In this document: piece after piece, positions 1 to 12,067 of the stretch
Numbering within the stretch: the first letter of the stretch is position 1
How the letters are laid out: each line of letters begins with the position of its first letter
Origin: Tubiluchus corallicola
Lineage: Eukaryota; Priapulida; Priapulimorpha; Priapulimorphida; Tubiluchidae
Direction of reading: 5' to 3'
Assembly (NCBI GenBank): GCA_030141605.1
Contig: JAQGDQ010001720.1
Span: 2,501 to 28,024, forward strand
Length of the DNA: 25,524 nt
Program-made: the position numbers and the translations under genes
The notes under the pieces: model-generated
The model's input: only the letters and a program-made list of their open reading frames with translations
What the model was told of the DNA's origin: nothing
The model's database searches: none

Positions 1-125
1 CAGTATTAACAACAGCAACAACAACACCAACGACATCAACAACAACCACATCAACAACAATAACAGCAACAACAACAGTATCAACAACAGCAACAATAAC
101 AATAACAACAACAACAAGAACTGTA
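1..125. repeat. CAA-rich compound microsatellite, cut by window start
   Basis: Imperfect CAA/AAC triplets interrupted by CAGTATCAAC and CAGCATCAAC-like words. The same interruptions recur in the large CAA tract at 22374-22950, so both probably come from one repeat family. The left end is outside the window. Confidence 0.8.
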
Positions 126-129
126 TGCT

Positions 130-445
130 TATAATGTTCAGAACTCTGAGCTCAAAGGTGTTTAGGGTTACAGTAAACAAGGTCTCAATAAGTTTGTGCC
201 ACAATTATGGTGTTTGGGGTTACAGTAAAGAAGCTCTCGATAAGTTTGTGCCACAATGCTTATAATGTCCAGATCGCAGAGCTCAAAGGTGTTTAGGGTT
301 ACAGTAAACAAGTTCTCAACAAGTTTGTGCCACAGATATGGTGTTTAGGGCTACAGTAAACAAGTTCTCAACAAGTTTGTGCCACAGTTATGGTGTTTAG
401 AGTTACAGTAAACAAGCTCTCAATAAGTTTGTGCCACAATTATTT
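130..445. repeat. 52-bp tandem repeat, five units
   Basis: The word GTGTTTAGGGTTACAG or a close variant starts at 158, 210, 289, 341 and 393. Spacing is 52 bp except for one 79-bp step, where a 27-bp block (TGCTTATAATGTCCAG onward) is inserted. That block also precedes unit 1, so a longer unit was once duplicated. Each unit ends in AAGTTTGTGCCACA. No open frame runs through it. Confidence 0.85.
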
Positions 446-1289
446 TCATTCAAAATAGCAGATAAAGTATTGCTAATCAAAACAACACACAAAATCAACT
501 GAACAGCTATGCATACGGCATGAGAATAATTAGCACTGGTCAACAAAGCACTGGACAATAGCATTTGGATCATTAATGCCCAGGTTTAATTGATTACCCC
601 TACTGTGCACACACAAACTGCATGTATTCTTCACCACTGACCAGCAAAGTATAATTATTGATAGTGCAACCTCATGCAGCGAGTTGATCAACTAAACACC
701 ATCACCTGGCGAATTTCACGATGACCACCCCACACGCCTCAGAAACTGACCACAGGTCAGCTATATCACAAATGGCCATTTCAGTTGCCTCGTAAAGAAG
801 ACGACAAGTCTTGCTGTTTCTCTCTCTCTGTGTTCTAGCACCACTTTTCACGCTGTTTCGAACATTCCTCCGCTGCTTGCATTTACCGCCATTTTACAGC
901 AAAACCATTGAGAAATCACGTACTCATTAACGCACCGCCTGCAGTGCGGTAAAGTGTAGACACAGGTCCATTCTCTGTTCATAGTCAGTACCTGCTATTT
1001 ATATATATAGGTTGTTAATCACGTTACCTTCACTCAGTGACAAGAAGGCAATAATTATACAGGGAGGCGGCACACGATGATCAAAGATGTGTTCCTAGAT
1101 AAGCGTTAAGACGGCTTATCATATGCAGAGCTGCTCAAAACACAAACCTTATCGTACTTTGTAATCTACAGATCTCTCTTAAAGGCTTTTTATAACCCCA
1201 ACTGGCAGTGAAGTTTATTAAAGCATTATTATGATTACACAAAGAATTCATAGTTATTATTAAACAAAAGATGCTTATAAATTAAATAT
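446..1289. other. No gene or repeat recognised
   Basis: About 0.84 kb of mixed-composition sequence with no ORF of useful length, no tRNA-like structure and no tandem repeat. The only local structure noted is a short interrupted inverted repeat, ACCGC...GCGGT, near 936-952, next to a short CT-rich run at 820-832. Confidence 0.6.
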
Positions 1290-1680
1290 CTTCATCATCA
1301 TCATCATCATCATCATCACCGTCATCGTCGTCATGATCTTCATCATCATCTTCATCACCCTTATCATCGTAATCGTCATCATCATTATCGTCATCGTCAT
1401 CATGATCATCTTCATCATCATCATCACCACCATCATCATCGTAATCGTCATCATCATCATCATCATCATCGTCATCGTCTTCATCATCATCATCATGACC
1501 ACCACCATCATCATCATCATCACTACCATCATCATCGTCATCATCATCATCGCTATCATCATCATCATCGTCGTCGTCATTGTCTTCATCATCATCATCA
1601 TGACCATCATCATCATCATCATTACTACCATCATCATCGTAATCAACATCATCATCATCGTAATCATCATCATCATCACA
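1290..1680. repeat. ATC/TCA trinucleotide microsatellite
   Basis: About 390 bp of imperfect TCA triplets with scattered TCG, TTC, TAA and ACC variants. Long low-complexity reading frames exist on both strands (poly-Ile/Val or poly-Met) but are products of the triplet period. Confidence 0.9.
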
Positions 1681-1870
1681 TGCTCATTACATCAATTGCA
1701 GACATTGGGCAGACAGACTTTAATAATAAATGAAAACTGACCTCAACACATGACGTAAGTTCAGAGAATGGAAGTTGAACTAATCATATAAACGCACTAA
1801 GGAAATACTATGTTAGAAGGTTTAAACAATTTTTCATTTGTTTAGACGTGAATCTGAAACCTTGTGTTAA

Positions 1871-3275
1871 AGTGAGGCATTTTCTGTGATCCCTCTTCTT
1901 GCTACTTCAACTTGATGAATTATTGGAAGTGCAAGTGAGGCACTTTCTGTATTTCTTCTTCATGGTGAAGAATTATTGGAAGTGTAAGTGAGGCATTTTC
2001 TGTAATTCTTCTTCACTTCTTCTTTGCGTTGAAGAATTATTGGAAGTGTAAGTGAGGCAATTTCTATAATCCTTCTTCACTTCGTCTTCATGGTGAAGAA
2101 TTATTGGAAGTGCAAGTGAGGCATTTTCTGTAATTCTTCTTCACTTCTTCTTTGCGTTGAAGAATTATTGCAAATGCAAGTGAGGCAATTTCTATAATCC
2201 TTCTTCACTTCGTCTTCATGGTGAAGAATTATTGGAAGTGCAAGTGAGGCATTTTCTGTAATTCTTCTTCACTTCTTCTTTGCGTTGAAGAATTATTGCA
2301 AATGCAAGTGAGGCATTTTCTGTAATTCTTCTTCACTTCTTCTTCGCGGTGAAGAATTATTGGAAGTGCAAGTGAGGCATTTTCTGTAATCCTTCTTCAC
2401 TTCGTCTTCATGGTGAAGAATTATTGGAAGTGCAAGTGAGGCATTTTCTGTAATTCTTCTTCACTTCTTCTTTGCGTTGAAGAATTATTGCAAATGCAAG
2501 TGAGGCATTTTCTGTAATTCTTCTTCACTTCTTCTTCGCGGTGAAGAATTATTGGAAGTGTAAGTGAGGCATTTTCTGTAATTCTTCTTCACTTCTTCTT
2601 CATGGTGAAGAATTATTGGAAGTGTAAGTGAGGCATTTTCTGTAATTCTTCTTCACTTCTTCTTCGTGGTGAAGAATTATTGGAAGTGCAAGTGAGGCAT
2701 TTTCTGTAATTCTTCTTCACTTCTTCTTTGCGTTGAAGAATTATTGCAAATGCAAGTGAGGCATTTTCTGTAATTCTTCTTCACTTCTTCTTCATGGTGA
2801 AGAATTATTGGAAGTGTAAGTGAGGCATTTTCTGTAATTCTTCTTCACTTCTTCTTCATGGTGAAGAATTATTGGAAGTGTAAGTGAGGCATTTTCTGTA
2901 ATTCTTCTTCACTTCTTCTTCGTGGTGAAGAATTATTGGAAGTGCAAAAGAGGCATTTTCTGTAATTCTTCTTCACTTCTTCTTCGCGGTGAAGAATTAT
3001 TGGAAGTGCAAGTGAGGCATTTTCTGTAATTCTTCTTCACTTCTTCTTCGCGGTGAAGAATTATTGGAAATGCAAGTGAGGCATTTTCTATAATTCTTCT
3101 TCACTTCTTCTTCGCGGTGAAGAATTATTGGAAGTGCAAGTGAGGCATTTTCTGTAATTCTTCTTCACTTCTTCTTCATGGTGAAGAATTATTGGAAGTG
3201 CAAGTGAGGCATTTTCTGTAATTCTTCTTCACTTCTTCTTCGTGGTGAAGATTTATTGGAAGTGCAAGTGAGCAA
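1871..3275. repeat. 64-bp hairpin minisatellite, about 22 copies
   Basis: The core reads GTGAGGCATTTTCTGTAATT, then CTTCTTCACTTCTTCTTC, then GCGGTGAAGAATTATTGG. CTTCAC and GTGAAG form inverted arms around a pyrimidine-rich loop of about 12 nt, so each unit can fold as a hairpin. Variants differ in the loop (CGCGG, CATGG, CGTGG, TGCGTT) and in GGAAGTG versus GCAAATG. The TGCGTT loop usually travels with GCAAATG, giving local two- and three-unit higher-order patterns, clearest at 2050-2530. The first two units and the last are diverged edge copies. Confidence 0.92.
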
Positions 3276-4294
3276 GAGTCTTTGCTTCTTATTCGTGTAC
3301 TGCAAGTGTCTTACTCGATGAAAAACTATTATGGCGTATCAAGCTAGTATATAATTGTATGTAGTTGAGAGTGGCAGGTCATACCTCGATGACATGAGCT
3401 CTCACATTCACAAAAGTGTTCTCTTTTTCCTCCGGATGTTCACTTTTCCCTCCGGATTTGCACCACTGTGAATGCACTTAGACCAGATATCATCTAGTCC
3501 ATTCATTTCATTACTAAAATTCTTTAATCCTTACGGCGACTGGTAACACTCGAGACGACACTCGAATCACAATACTTAGTTGTCTCTTACGAACACAGGT
3601 ATCCACAAGTTTCTCCAACTCGCCGGGGGTGCTCTTCGCCCCTCTTTCGACAGATGTAACATACAGATATCTTGCTGGGAGTGCCAGAGACTGCCCAAAG
3701 CTTCAACAGAAGACTGAAGTCGTACTTGAGCAAGCTGAGTTTAGGACAGAACCACGTTCCACGACTGTCTGTTTCTTCCTTACTTTTTTGATCATTTTTT
3801 ACTGCCAAATAAATCTATTTAACTTTCATTGTTCTTGTAATAATTGCCCTGTAGGACAATGATTGTCATTTCAAACAATGCCTGATTGGAACGATGCCAT
3901 TTCCAAAGCCCCCTGCTTGTTTCCACGCACCTTCTAAAGGGCTGTACAAGCAAATGGAGAAATGTAACTGTTCTCAACTTCTGTTGTTTAAGACACAGCC
4001 ACTTCCCTCTTCTGACACAAAAGCAATAGGCCTATCATTGTTGCCACTTCCCTGGTTGTGCTTTTCCCTGTAGCTCCCAGTGTGACGTCACACGTATTAA
4101 CGTGTAATCTGTGGATAATCTGCAGCTATTGAGATGTGTGTGTATTGCGCCTATTCTAGCGTCACTAACAGCGGCCGTGTGGGGTCAAAAATAGACTGAA
4201 TACCGTTGACCATTATTTGATTAAGCTTGGCTAGTTTCTATCATTACGCTAATTATTTAACTAATTTTAATCTTAACAATTTCAATATTAGATA
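3276..4294. other. No confident gene; possible decayed LINE tail and a CRE palindrome
   Basis: Short ORFs overlap on both strands at 3587-3862 with no recognisable domain. One + frame near 3680-3790 reads AQSFNRRLKSYLSKLSLG, which loosely resembles the FK..LK..L end of non-LTR reverse transcriptases, but a stop lies just upstream and the match is too weak to call. A perfect palindrome around TGACGTCA sits at 4080-4093. A small direct repeat of TCCGGAT lies near 3430-3460. Confidence 0.4.
4080..4093. promoter_or_regulatory. Palindromic cAMP-response-element-like site
   Basis: GTGTGACGTCACAC is a perfect 14-bp palindrome containing the full CREB/ATF octamer TGACGTCA at 4083-4090. No adjacent gene is recognised, so any role is inferred from the motif alone. 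Confidence 0.35.
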
Positions 4295-4295
4295 T

Positions 4296-4307
4296 TGTAG
4301 TAGTAGA

Positions 4308-4361
<54 letters not shown>

Positions 4362-4408
4362 GAGTAGTAGTAGTAGTAGTAGTAGTAGTAATAATAATAA
4401 TAATAATT
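4296..4408. repeat. TAG then TAA trinucleotide microsatellite
   Basis: About 90 bp of GTA/TAG triplets with one GGA interruption, changing abruptly to AAT/TAA triplets for the last 20 bp. Confidence 0.92.
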
Positions 4409-6361
4409 CGTCATGTAACTAAGCAATCAATTAGCTGATCAATGATGTAGCAATTTTACTCAAGCTGATTAAGTGTAAAATTGACTTGGTCATTGCCACT
4501 GCATTCCCATTGCGATGTTCCAACCCACCTAGCGGATAAAACAAATAATTCACAAAACACAGTAGCTGAAAGTGGCGACTCCCTGCGGCACATGACAGCT
4601 ATCAACTGTGAAGCATACAACATGAATGTATAGCCTAGTGTGAACCAAAACGACTTGTGCTGCTTGATCCCCTAGATAATACTAGCTCGTTATACGGATT
4701 AGATCAGCTAATAACATAATACTGCTCTGCCTACCCAGGAAGCGGAGAGGAAAGTGGGGTCCCCCGGGGTAAGTCCTCACTTTAGAAAGAAGGATAATAG
4801 CAACAAAAAACCGCTTAAAAGCCCGTATTAATAATGATATTACTGGCATAAATGCAGATTATCTGATACTGATTGTAGTTGTCTCAAAGCTACTGTAGGT
4901 TTTAATATTTATTGGACCCAGGTAGCTTCAATACTGGCGCATCTGACACAAAATGGTCTTTTCAGGGAGGGGGGCAGATTATGAATTTTTGGGGTCCCAG
5001 GCTAGTGAAATTATAGGGCAGTCTAACCATCTAACTCGGCTTGAACAATTTTTACTCCTGATACATGTATATGGCAACACTGGCATAGCTGGGGGGGGGA
5101 GGCTCATTTCTCAAATATCTCCAATAAATGGTTTTAAAGAGGGGACTTTTTCTTTCTCTTTACTTTCTCTCAAGTAAAATAACCCAAACAAGGATCATTT
5201 ATCTCAGATAAAAGCTCTCAAGCAGGGATGCTTTATCTCAAATAAGCCACCACTTTTTTAAAATCAAATTTCAAGCTCCCAGGCCCTTTTTTTAAAATGA
5301 CTAAGTTGAAATTTTATTTTAAGTTACATGAATTATTCAACAATGCAAAGTATGGACGCCCAAGCTTGAGAGGCCCTGGCCTGCAGTCTATAGTAGCCTA
5401 TAGGCTAATCTAGCTCCATCTATAGGGAATGGTTGTTATTAGTTTTTAAACGTTCTTCATTATAAACCCAACAGCATGATTTAGACCAGGAGAGTGCAAA
5501 TTATCTGATTAGCCGGGCCACATAAAACTTTCTTACAATTCCTGCGGGCCACAGGCAGTTTGATCAAGGAGCCAAGTACAGAAAGGTCTAATAACAATTT
5601 TTTTGCATCCAACCTGCGTACATCATTACTACTGCACTCAAGAAACTATTTTAGAAGTTATTAAAATTTATATTACAAACCATATATTTCTACTTTCAGG
5701 ACAGATAGTGGTAATTTCATTACAATGCATATTAGTAATGTGTATCATACAGTCTGTGTAGTACAGTGACATTAAGCTACAACTGTCTTGTAAGGGTTAA
5801 TGGCATCCGATCTAGTAGAAAAAACTACCCGCACTATGTACAGTAGCAACGTATTTCGGACGTTATAACATGATCTTCTGCGAATATGATTAAAATGTTG
5901 CTAGAGATAGGTTTACACACAGGCAAGGGCCTATCAACCAAAAGGGTAATCAAGCAACAGCCTAGGGGGCGCCAAAGTTTGAGGGGCGTCACATTTTAGA
6001 AGAAAATTATTATTCTCCTCGGAAAATGTGTACTTTCATATTCGCGTAAAGGGCGCATTTTATAACACACCACAGGCACTTACTGTCCGCTGCTTTTATA
6101 ATAGTGCCACATAACGAACAGAGGCAAGGTATTACACAACAAGTCTTCTTAAATATAAGCAGTATGAAAATACATGTAATTAATAATGAACACATCGAAA
6201 CTAGGTTAATGTTTCTAATACACCACAAGTAGTTGTTTAACCTGCTCTTTATATAAACAATTATAAATTCACAATAGAGCTGGGCGCTATTTACGCAGCC
6301 CCATTATTTCATATAATTAGATCATATATAAATTATTATTGTTGATTCAAAAGCTGACTTT
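4409..6361. other. Intergenic sequence without recognisable genes
   Basis: Nearly 2 kb with only short ORFs (for example 4953-5177 + and 6010-6228 -) that lack domains and look incidental. G-runs occur at 4967-4974 and 5090-5099. The stretch around 5510-5560 has GGGCCACA twice, a word common in old hAT-type DNA transposon remnants, but I see no terminal repeats. The 3' edge reads AAATAAAG just before the TTA microsatellite, a layout seen at LINE 3' ends elsewhere in this window. Confidence 0.4.
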
Positions 6362-6892
<531 letters not shown>

Positions 6893-7069
6893 TAGTACCT
6901 AATTTTGGTAAAAATGAGCCCATTTCATTAAATATACAAAATACTGATCACTGGTATAATTTTTTTTCATGTATTTTGTTTTTAATTAATAACAAACCCT
7001 TTATTAATTCATTAACACCATTAATGTTTTAAATCCACCATGTCTCTCAGGTACATTAATTCTCCTAGC

Positions 7070-7300
7070 TTTCAAATGCAAACAGGTAAAAATCACTTGG
7101 GTGGCAGTGAAGCTGCGCTAGTCGGCTATTATCCGCTAACAGCTCAAATAATCACAATGGAATTAGCGTTACAATCGAGCACGCGGCCCCGCCCGCGTCG
7201 CCGCTTCGCGTCCAATCAGCGCTCGACGTGCGCGGCTGACTGACGTGCGACGTCGCTTCTGATGGCATCACGAAGACGAGAGCTAGCGTGACAATCCTAG
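7070..7300 (+). promoter_or_regulatory. Candidate promoter of the FEZF gene
   Basis: This stretch is markedly richer in C, G and CpG than its surroundings. It has a GC box (CCCCGCCC, 7187-7194), a CCAAT box (7212-7216) and clustered CGACGT/GACGTG half-CRE words at 7223-7253. Just upstream lie ATGCAAA (POU-like, 7076), ACAATGG (SOX-like, 7154-7160) and AATTAG (homeodomain-like). No TATA box is evident. It sits immediately upstream of a segment ending in a strong splice donor, which fits a CpG-type promoter feeding a 5' UTR exon. Assignment to the FEZF gene 8.9 kb downstream is inference from strand, order and the splice signals. Confidence 0.5.
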
Positions 7301-7760
7301 CAGCAAATTGTGACATTACTGACTGACCGTGTTACTAATAGACTGCGTGCGTAGAGTGGGTCTATCAGTCTGTTGCCCAAAACACGTGAGTCGGTAGCGA
7401 AGCTTCGTAAAAGTAACAGTAACGTGCAGAAACTGTTCAGTTTCATCCACGCAGTGCACCAGAGACAACGTCAGTCTTGCTACGTCAAATTATTAAAACG
7501 AGTACTACTCTTACTACCTGATTTGAAATAGTGTAGAATTCGTATGAACTATAAACTAACAGTTCCCCAGGGGGAGTTGTAGTTCGTTCGTAATTTCCTA
7601 CGCAAAATTGCGTACGTTTTCAAGTGTTAGACGTTAGAGAACTGTTTGTTTGTGAGTCGAACTCGAGACGTTTGTATTCAGCGCGATTATGTCGGTGAAA
7701 ATTCACGTTGCAACGCGTGGAAAAGATTCTTAGAGATTCGAACTCGATCGAAATTTTATA
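7300..7760 (+). other. Probable 5' UTR exon with donor at 7761
   Basis: The segment ends at TTTTATA|GTAAGTACG, a near-consensus donor (GTAAGT 7761-7766), beyond which the sequence turns strongly AT-rich and repetitive. The 5' limit is not determined. Short upstream ORFs begin at ATG 7544 (ends 7582) and ATG 7689 (TAG at 7731-7733). If joined to the acceptor at 16135, the TAG at 7731 is in frame with the zinc-finger ORF, with nine stop-free codons up to the junction. Translation would then have to start in exon 2. A weaker alternative donor (CAC|GTGAGT) is at 7386. The exon could equally be longer or belong to another transcript. Confidence 0.45.
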
Positions 7761-7905
7761 GTAAGTACGATTTTATTCATTTCATGTTTTTTAGTAAAGA
7801 AGCCGACTTATAAAGAATTTTTAATTTTAATATAATTTTAGTCTTTATTTAAAGTGTGTAATTAATCTATTTAATTATCAGTAAGAGTAGCACAAAATAT
7901 CTAGT

Positions 7906-8190
7906 TAATTAAATTATCTATTTTTATCTGGTAGCAGAAATTATATAAATAATTAAATTATCTAATTTTATCTAATAGCAGAAACTATATAAATAATTAA
8001 ATTATCTAATTTTATCTAATAGCAGAAATTATATAAATAATTAAATTATCTAATTTTATCTAATAGCAGAAATTATATAAATAATTAAATTATCTAATTT
8101 TATCTAATAGCAGAAACTACATAAATAATTAAATTATCTAATTTTATCTAATAGCAGAAACTACATAAATAATTAAATTATCTAATTTTA
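7906..8190. repeat. 44-bp AT-rich tandem repeat, about 6.5 units
   Basis: Unit: AATTAAATTATCTAATTTTA, then TCTAATAGCAGAAACTATAT, then AAAT. Steps are exactly 44 bp (for example GAAACT at 7981 to GAAATT at 8025). The first unit is the most diverged and has TCTGGTAGCAG. The array lies about 150 bp inside the inferred intron. Confidence 0.9.
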
Positions 8191-8679
8191 CACATCAAAT
8201 TTTGAATAAGGTTACATTAAAAGTTACGATACCAACACATTCGTTTTTTACTAATACGTTAATTTCTCTTTTATTTTTATTTATATTTACTAATGTAAAT
8301 TCTCTATTATACGTTTTGAATATAATCTTATTGTTATATTTGTAACGCATGTTTAATTTTCACAGGAAACTTCCTGCAAATCATTCTAAACGTATTTGCC
8401 ATTATAGGTTGTTATCAGTAGAACTTCACATATTTTTAACAATTTCAATGTTTTCCAAATACGACAGCCAATATTCTCAGATGTTTTCAAAATATGCATG
8501 CTTTTTCTATGCTTTAGGTTCTATCCTTCTATCCTCAATAAAGCATAGTTTAAATGCTCAATTTCGTAAATGCAGCTTTTTAGTTTTAAATCTAGTTGGT
8601 TATACTATAATTTGTAATATTAGTAGAATAATACGATACTGTGACGACATTACTATCAAAATTTCTCGAGTAAAAAACT

Positions 8680-9210
8680 CCATTCGTATAATTACGTATT
8701 ATACACATAGGATTATACATTGTACATATACATTAAATTGTAGACTTGTGTATAATTACATATTATAGACAAATGTTTATACATTGTTCATATACGTGAA
8801 ATTGTAGACTTATGTGTAATTACGTATTATAGACATATGATTATACATTGTTCATATACATTAAATTGTAGATTTATGTATAATTACATATTATAGACAA
8901 ATGATTGTATATTGTTCATATACATTAAATGCAGATTTATGTATAATTACATATTATACACATAAGATTATACATTGTACATATACATTAAATTGTAGAT
9001 TTATGTATAATTACGTATTATAGACATAAGATTATACATTGTACATATACATTAAATTGTAGACTTATGTATAATTACGTATTATAGACATATGATTATA
9101 CATTGTACATATACGTGAAATTGTAGGCTTATGTATAATTACATATTACACACATAGGATTATACATTGTACATATACATTACATTGTAGACATGTGCAT
9201 AATTGCAGGA
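8680..9210. repeat. 64-bp AT-rich tandem repeat, about 8 units
   Basis: Units run ATTGTAGACTTATGTATAAT, then TACGTATTATAGACATATGA, then TTATACATTGTACATATACA plus TTAA. TAGACT recurs at 8741 and 8805, exactly 64 bp apart. Variation is mostly CATTAA versus CGTGAA, TACGT versus TACAT and GTACAT versus GTTCAT. A 139-codon AT-rich ORF at 8349-8768 runs into this array and is considered spurious. Confidence 0.9.
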
Positions 9211-10106
9211 TTTTGTCTATAATAATGCTGTATATTTCGATAAATGTATAGGGTCAAATCGCAATAGCACCTAGCGCTGGAACACGAAAGGTTTTTAAAG
9301 GTTTTTTGTACGAAAAAGGTTTTTTAAAGGTTTTTTGTACGAAAAAGGTTTTAGTGGTAGGAAACCCTTTGTTAAACTGCATGAGCGTTTATAGTTAAAC
9401 AGAAACCTTCTAGCGGGTGAAAGGGTTTATCGTAACTCGTAAGAAAAAAAAAGTTTATGCTGTTAATAATAAAACTTGTATCACGTGTAGAATGGTGCAA
9501 TAATGGTGCAATGGTGCTAATGGTGCAATAATGTGTATCTGGTATCAAAATTCTTCGGTAAAACTTTGGTAACATTTTTGAATATTCATGCAAAAATAAT
9601 ATAAGCAAATATGATAGATCAATATTGTTCACAACGCGTAGAAGAAATTTGTTATTTGTTTTAGGAAAATATTACAACTAATTTAAGCTAAAAGCAAAAC
9701 CGGATCCTGTGTTAAACTGCAGGTCAAAACAATCTACTCTTTAAAATATTAAAAGGAAACTTACTATTTTTTCAAAAATGATTTACGTGAAATAATTATT
9801 ACCACACAAACACAATTTCACGTTCGCGCCACTAGTTCTTCGCTGTTACATGCATTTCACCAGTCGCTAGTTAGACGGGCACTAGCGTCTGCATTTCTGA
9901 AACGCGTTGGACAAAAACAGGTGCTGTACCTCTCAGTTTAGATGTGTTAGTTTGTGACGAACTACACACGTTCTACAGCTCCTGCGCCTAGTTTTAGTAC
10001 AACACGCTGAATATCTTACAGTAGCACTGTACTTCAATTTTCTCTTTCGCAAACACGTGTAACACGATAGTGGAATATTTTTGCTGTTGAAAATTATTTT
10101 AGTTTG

Positions 10107-10114
10107 TGACGTCA
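10107..10114. promoter_or_regulatory. Full CRE octamer in intron
   Basis: TGACGTCA in the context TTTGTGACGTCATCAA, matching the CREB/ATF consensus. It is not inside any tandem repeat or recognised mobile element here, unlike the copy at 11489. Confidence 0.3.
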
Positions 10115-10508
10115 TCAATAGTTGGGTTCCCCCGCCGTTAATTAAGTTTTTAATCTATTATTAAATTATCAGAAACGCTTTTATAGTATTAATTGTGTTA
10201 AAATGTATACTTTTTATCAGACTTGAAAATGGGACAGTATATGAAAAATCATCCTGTCTTCCTTTAAAACACTTTATTCCCTAGGAAGTATGTAATTTTA
10301 TCTTGCCTACGAATTTACATCTGAATCAAGTGCTTATTTTTGCTTCATTTGGCAAATACGAATAAACCTCTTATATATACAATTTAGCTTAGAACAAGGA
10401 CACGTCAATTTAACTCATTTTATTGCTTAAATATTTTGTACGTCTTTGTCTATTTGTACCCCCCCCCCAGTTTTGGCAAACGTGTAATTTTTCTCAAAGT
10501 TAAAACAC

Positions 10509-10518
10509 GCGCATGCGC
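10509..10518. promoter_or_regulatory. NRF1-like palindrome
   Basis: GCGCATGCGC followed by AG matches the consensus of nuclear respiratory factor 1 / erect wing. It stands out in AT-rich sequence. Function is not shown. Confidence 0.3.
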
Positions 10519-11488
10519 AGATGCAAACATCACAACTCTTATAACAACAAACACTTAATACGTATTAACGATTTTTGCTAAAATGACGGAGCTAAAATAA
10601 CAACGTTTTGCTGTTTGAGAGGTACCGGTGTAATTTACTCGAGAGATCCCATTACCGTCCCTTCCTACATCTCAGGTAGAAAGAGGCGCACCTGATTTTA
10701 GTCGTCTTCTTCCCACGCTGAGAGAATCTGCGATGGATTCGATTAACAAAATTGCACCTCTTGAGAGAAAAGAGCGGCCGCTCGCGGGTACCTCTTTTTC
10801 TAAAAGAGGGACAAATGCAAAGAGAGATGGTTCTTACAGCAGACACCTTTGTGTATAATGCAGGTTGATTTGTTGACCATGTTGTATTAATTAAACTTAG
10901 TTAGGTTTTAATTCGATTCAGTTTTATGCAACTGATTCTTCGTGAATCGCGTGAGGTGCTACAATAATTTTCAGATAAGAATTTTATCATAAAGAATTCC
11001 GTAAATAAGAAGTCCGTTAAAAAACTAAAAAAGTGAAGTGATAGAAGAATAGAAAACACGCTTGGTGCTAATGGGTGCTACAGTAATTTTCAGGTAAGAA
11101 TTTTCTCTTAGAGAATTCCGTAAAGAAGAAGTCCGTTAAAAAACTGAAACAGTGGAGTGATAGAAGAATAGGAAAAATACTTTGTGCAAATGGGTCTTTG
11201 TACAGTAATGTAGTAAATTAGATAATCGTGACTTTGCGTCCTTGTCTTACAGTTTTATCATTAAAACGAAGATATGTTATATGAAAAAGTACATATTAAA
11301 GTACGCGAAAAGGCACAGAAACCTACTTTATTGTATATGCATTTCAGGGTCAGTAAAAGACTTAAAGGAGAAGAAAAGGGGTTCCTGAAGTAGGTTTCAG
11401 AAAAATGGCCTTAAAAATTATACTACTTCATTTAAAATTCATTTTCATTTAAAATTTCCCGCAATATTGTTCCGTCCGCGCCATTACG

Positions 11489-11496
11489 TGACGTCA
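11489..11496. promoter_or_regulatory. CRE octamer inside dispersed element copy A
   Basis: TGACGTCA in ATTACGTGACGTCATATACG. The same 20 bases occur in copy B (octamer at 24376-24383), so this site was spread by the element. Confidence 0.35.
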
Positions 11497-12049
11497 TATA
11501 CGCACAACGTAAATCAAGGGAAGAAAAGGCAATGTTAAATTATGTCCCAAAAAAATTCCGTGCAAATCTATATTACTTAGCATTTCGCTTACCTGCTAGA
11601 AATACTTATGTAACTAGAAATAATAATTTAAAATGTTTTCACCAATTGGTAAAATGTTGCTGACTCACCCTCCAGGGTGCACCACTCACTAACCAAAATA
11701 TATATATATTTAATCATATTGACAAGATACAGTAATTTTAAATTTTATTTAGTTAGTGACTTGTGCGCTACGAATGCTCTGATTATTTTTTTCAAACTTT
11801 ACAAAATGTTATCTAAACTTGTTTCAAATGACCTACCATCAAAATGGCTGCGTCTAACGGTCATCGCGGAAGTTCAAGTATATATGTTTTATACAGCGGT
11901 ACTACTGACGCAAGTCCTTTATGCAAAAAGGCAGTAAATAAGTGATATAAAATTTCAAGACGAATTATTTTAAGCTTTACGCAAGTGGAGGGTTTTCTTG
12001 TGCTTTAATGATGCTTACAAAATGCTGTCAGAACCGAGTTTAGGTTAGG

Positions 12050-12067
12050 TTAGGTTAGGTTAGGTTA
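12050..12067. repeat. Short TTAGG run (four units)
   Basis: Four consecutive TTAGG units, the same word as the arthropod-type telomere repeat. The flanks (GTTTAGG before, TTAAAATTTGC after) match GTTTAGGCTAAAATTTGC in copy C at the same place in the element. The run is therefore most simply a local expansion of TTAGG within copy A, not relocated telomere DNA. Confidence 0.7.

Larger units (their letters stand above)
9211..10935. other. Intron interior, no gene
   Basis: Holds a 29-bp tandem pair (GTTTTTTGTACGAAAAAGG, GTA at 9308 and 9337), small ATGGTGCAATA duplications at 9492-9530, a C-run at 10459-10467, a full TGACGTCA at 10107-10114 and an NRF1-like palindrome at 10509-10518. A 57-bp stretch at 9694-9750 recurs at 22321-22374. 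A more GC-rich patch spans 10618-10860. Minus-strand ORFs at 9372-9632, 9933-10118 and 10652-10846 have no recognisable features. Confidence 0.5.

Noticed and set aside
1275-1740. Met/Ile-rich ORFs on both strands
   Set aside because: Translation of the ATC/TCA microsatellite.
3629-3862. Possible LINE reverse-transcriptase tail or small gene
   Set aside because: Only a short FNRRLKSYL-like stretch in a different frame with a stop just upstream; too weak to separate from chance.
5500-5570. Old hAT-type transposon fragment (GGGCCACA words)
   Set aside because: No terminal inverted repeats, target duplication or second copy visible in the window.
8349-8768. 139-codon AT-rich ORF in the intron
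   Set aside because: Composition of AT-rich DNA, runs into a 64-bp tandem repeat, no recognisable motif.
12050-12067. Interstitial telomere or proof of arthropod origin from TTAGG units
   Set aside because: The flanks match another copy of the dispersed element that has a single TTTAGG at the same place, so local expansion is sufficient.
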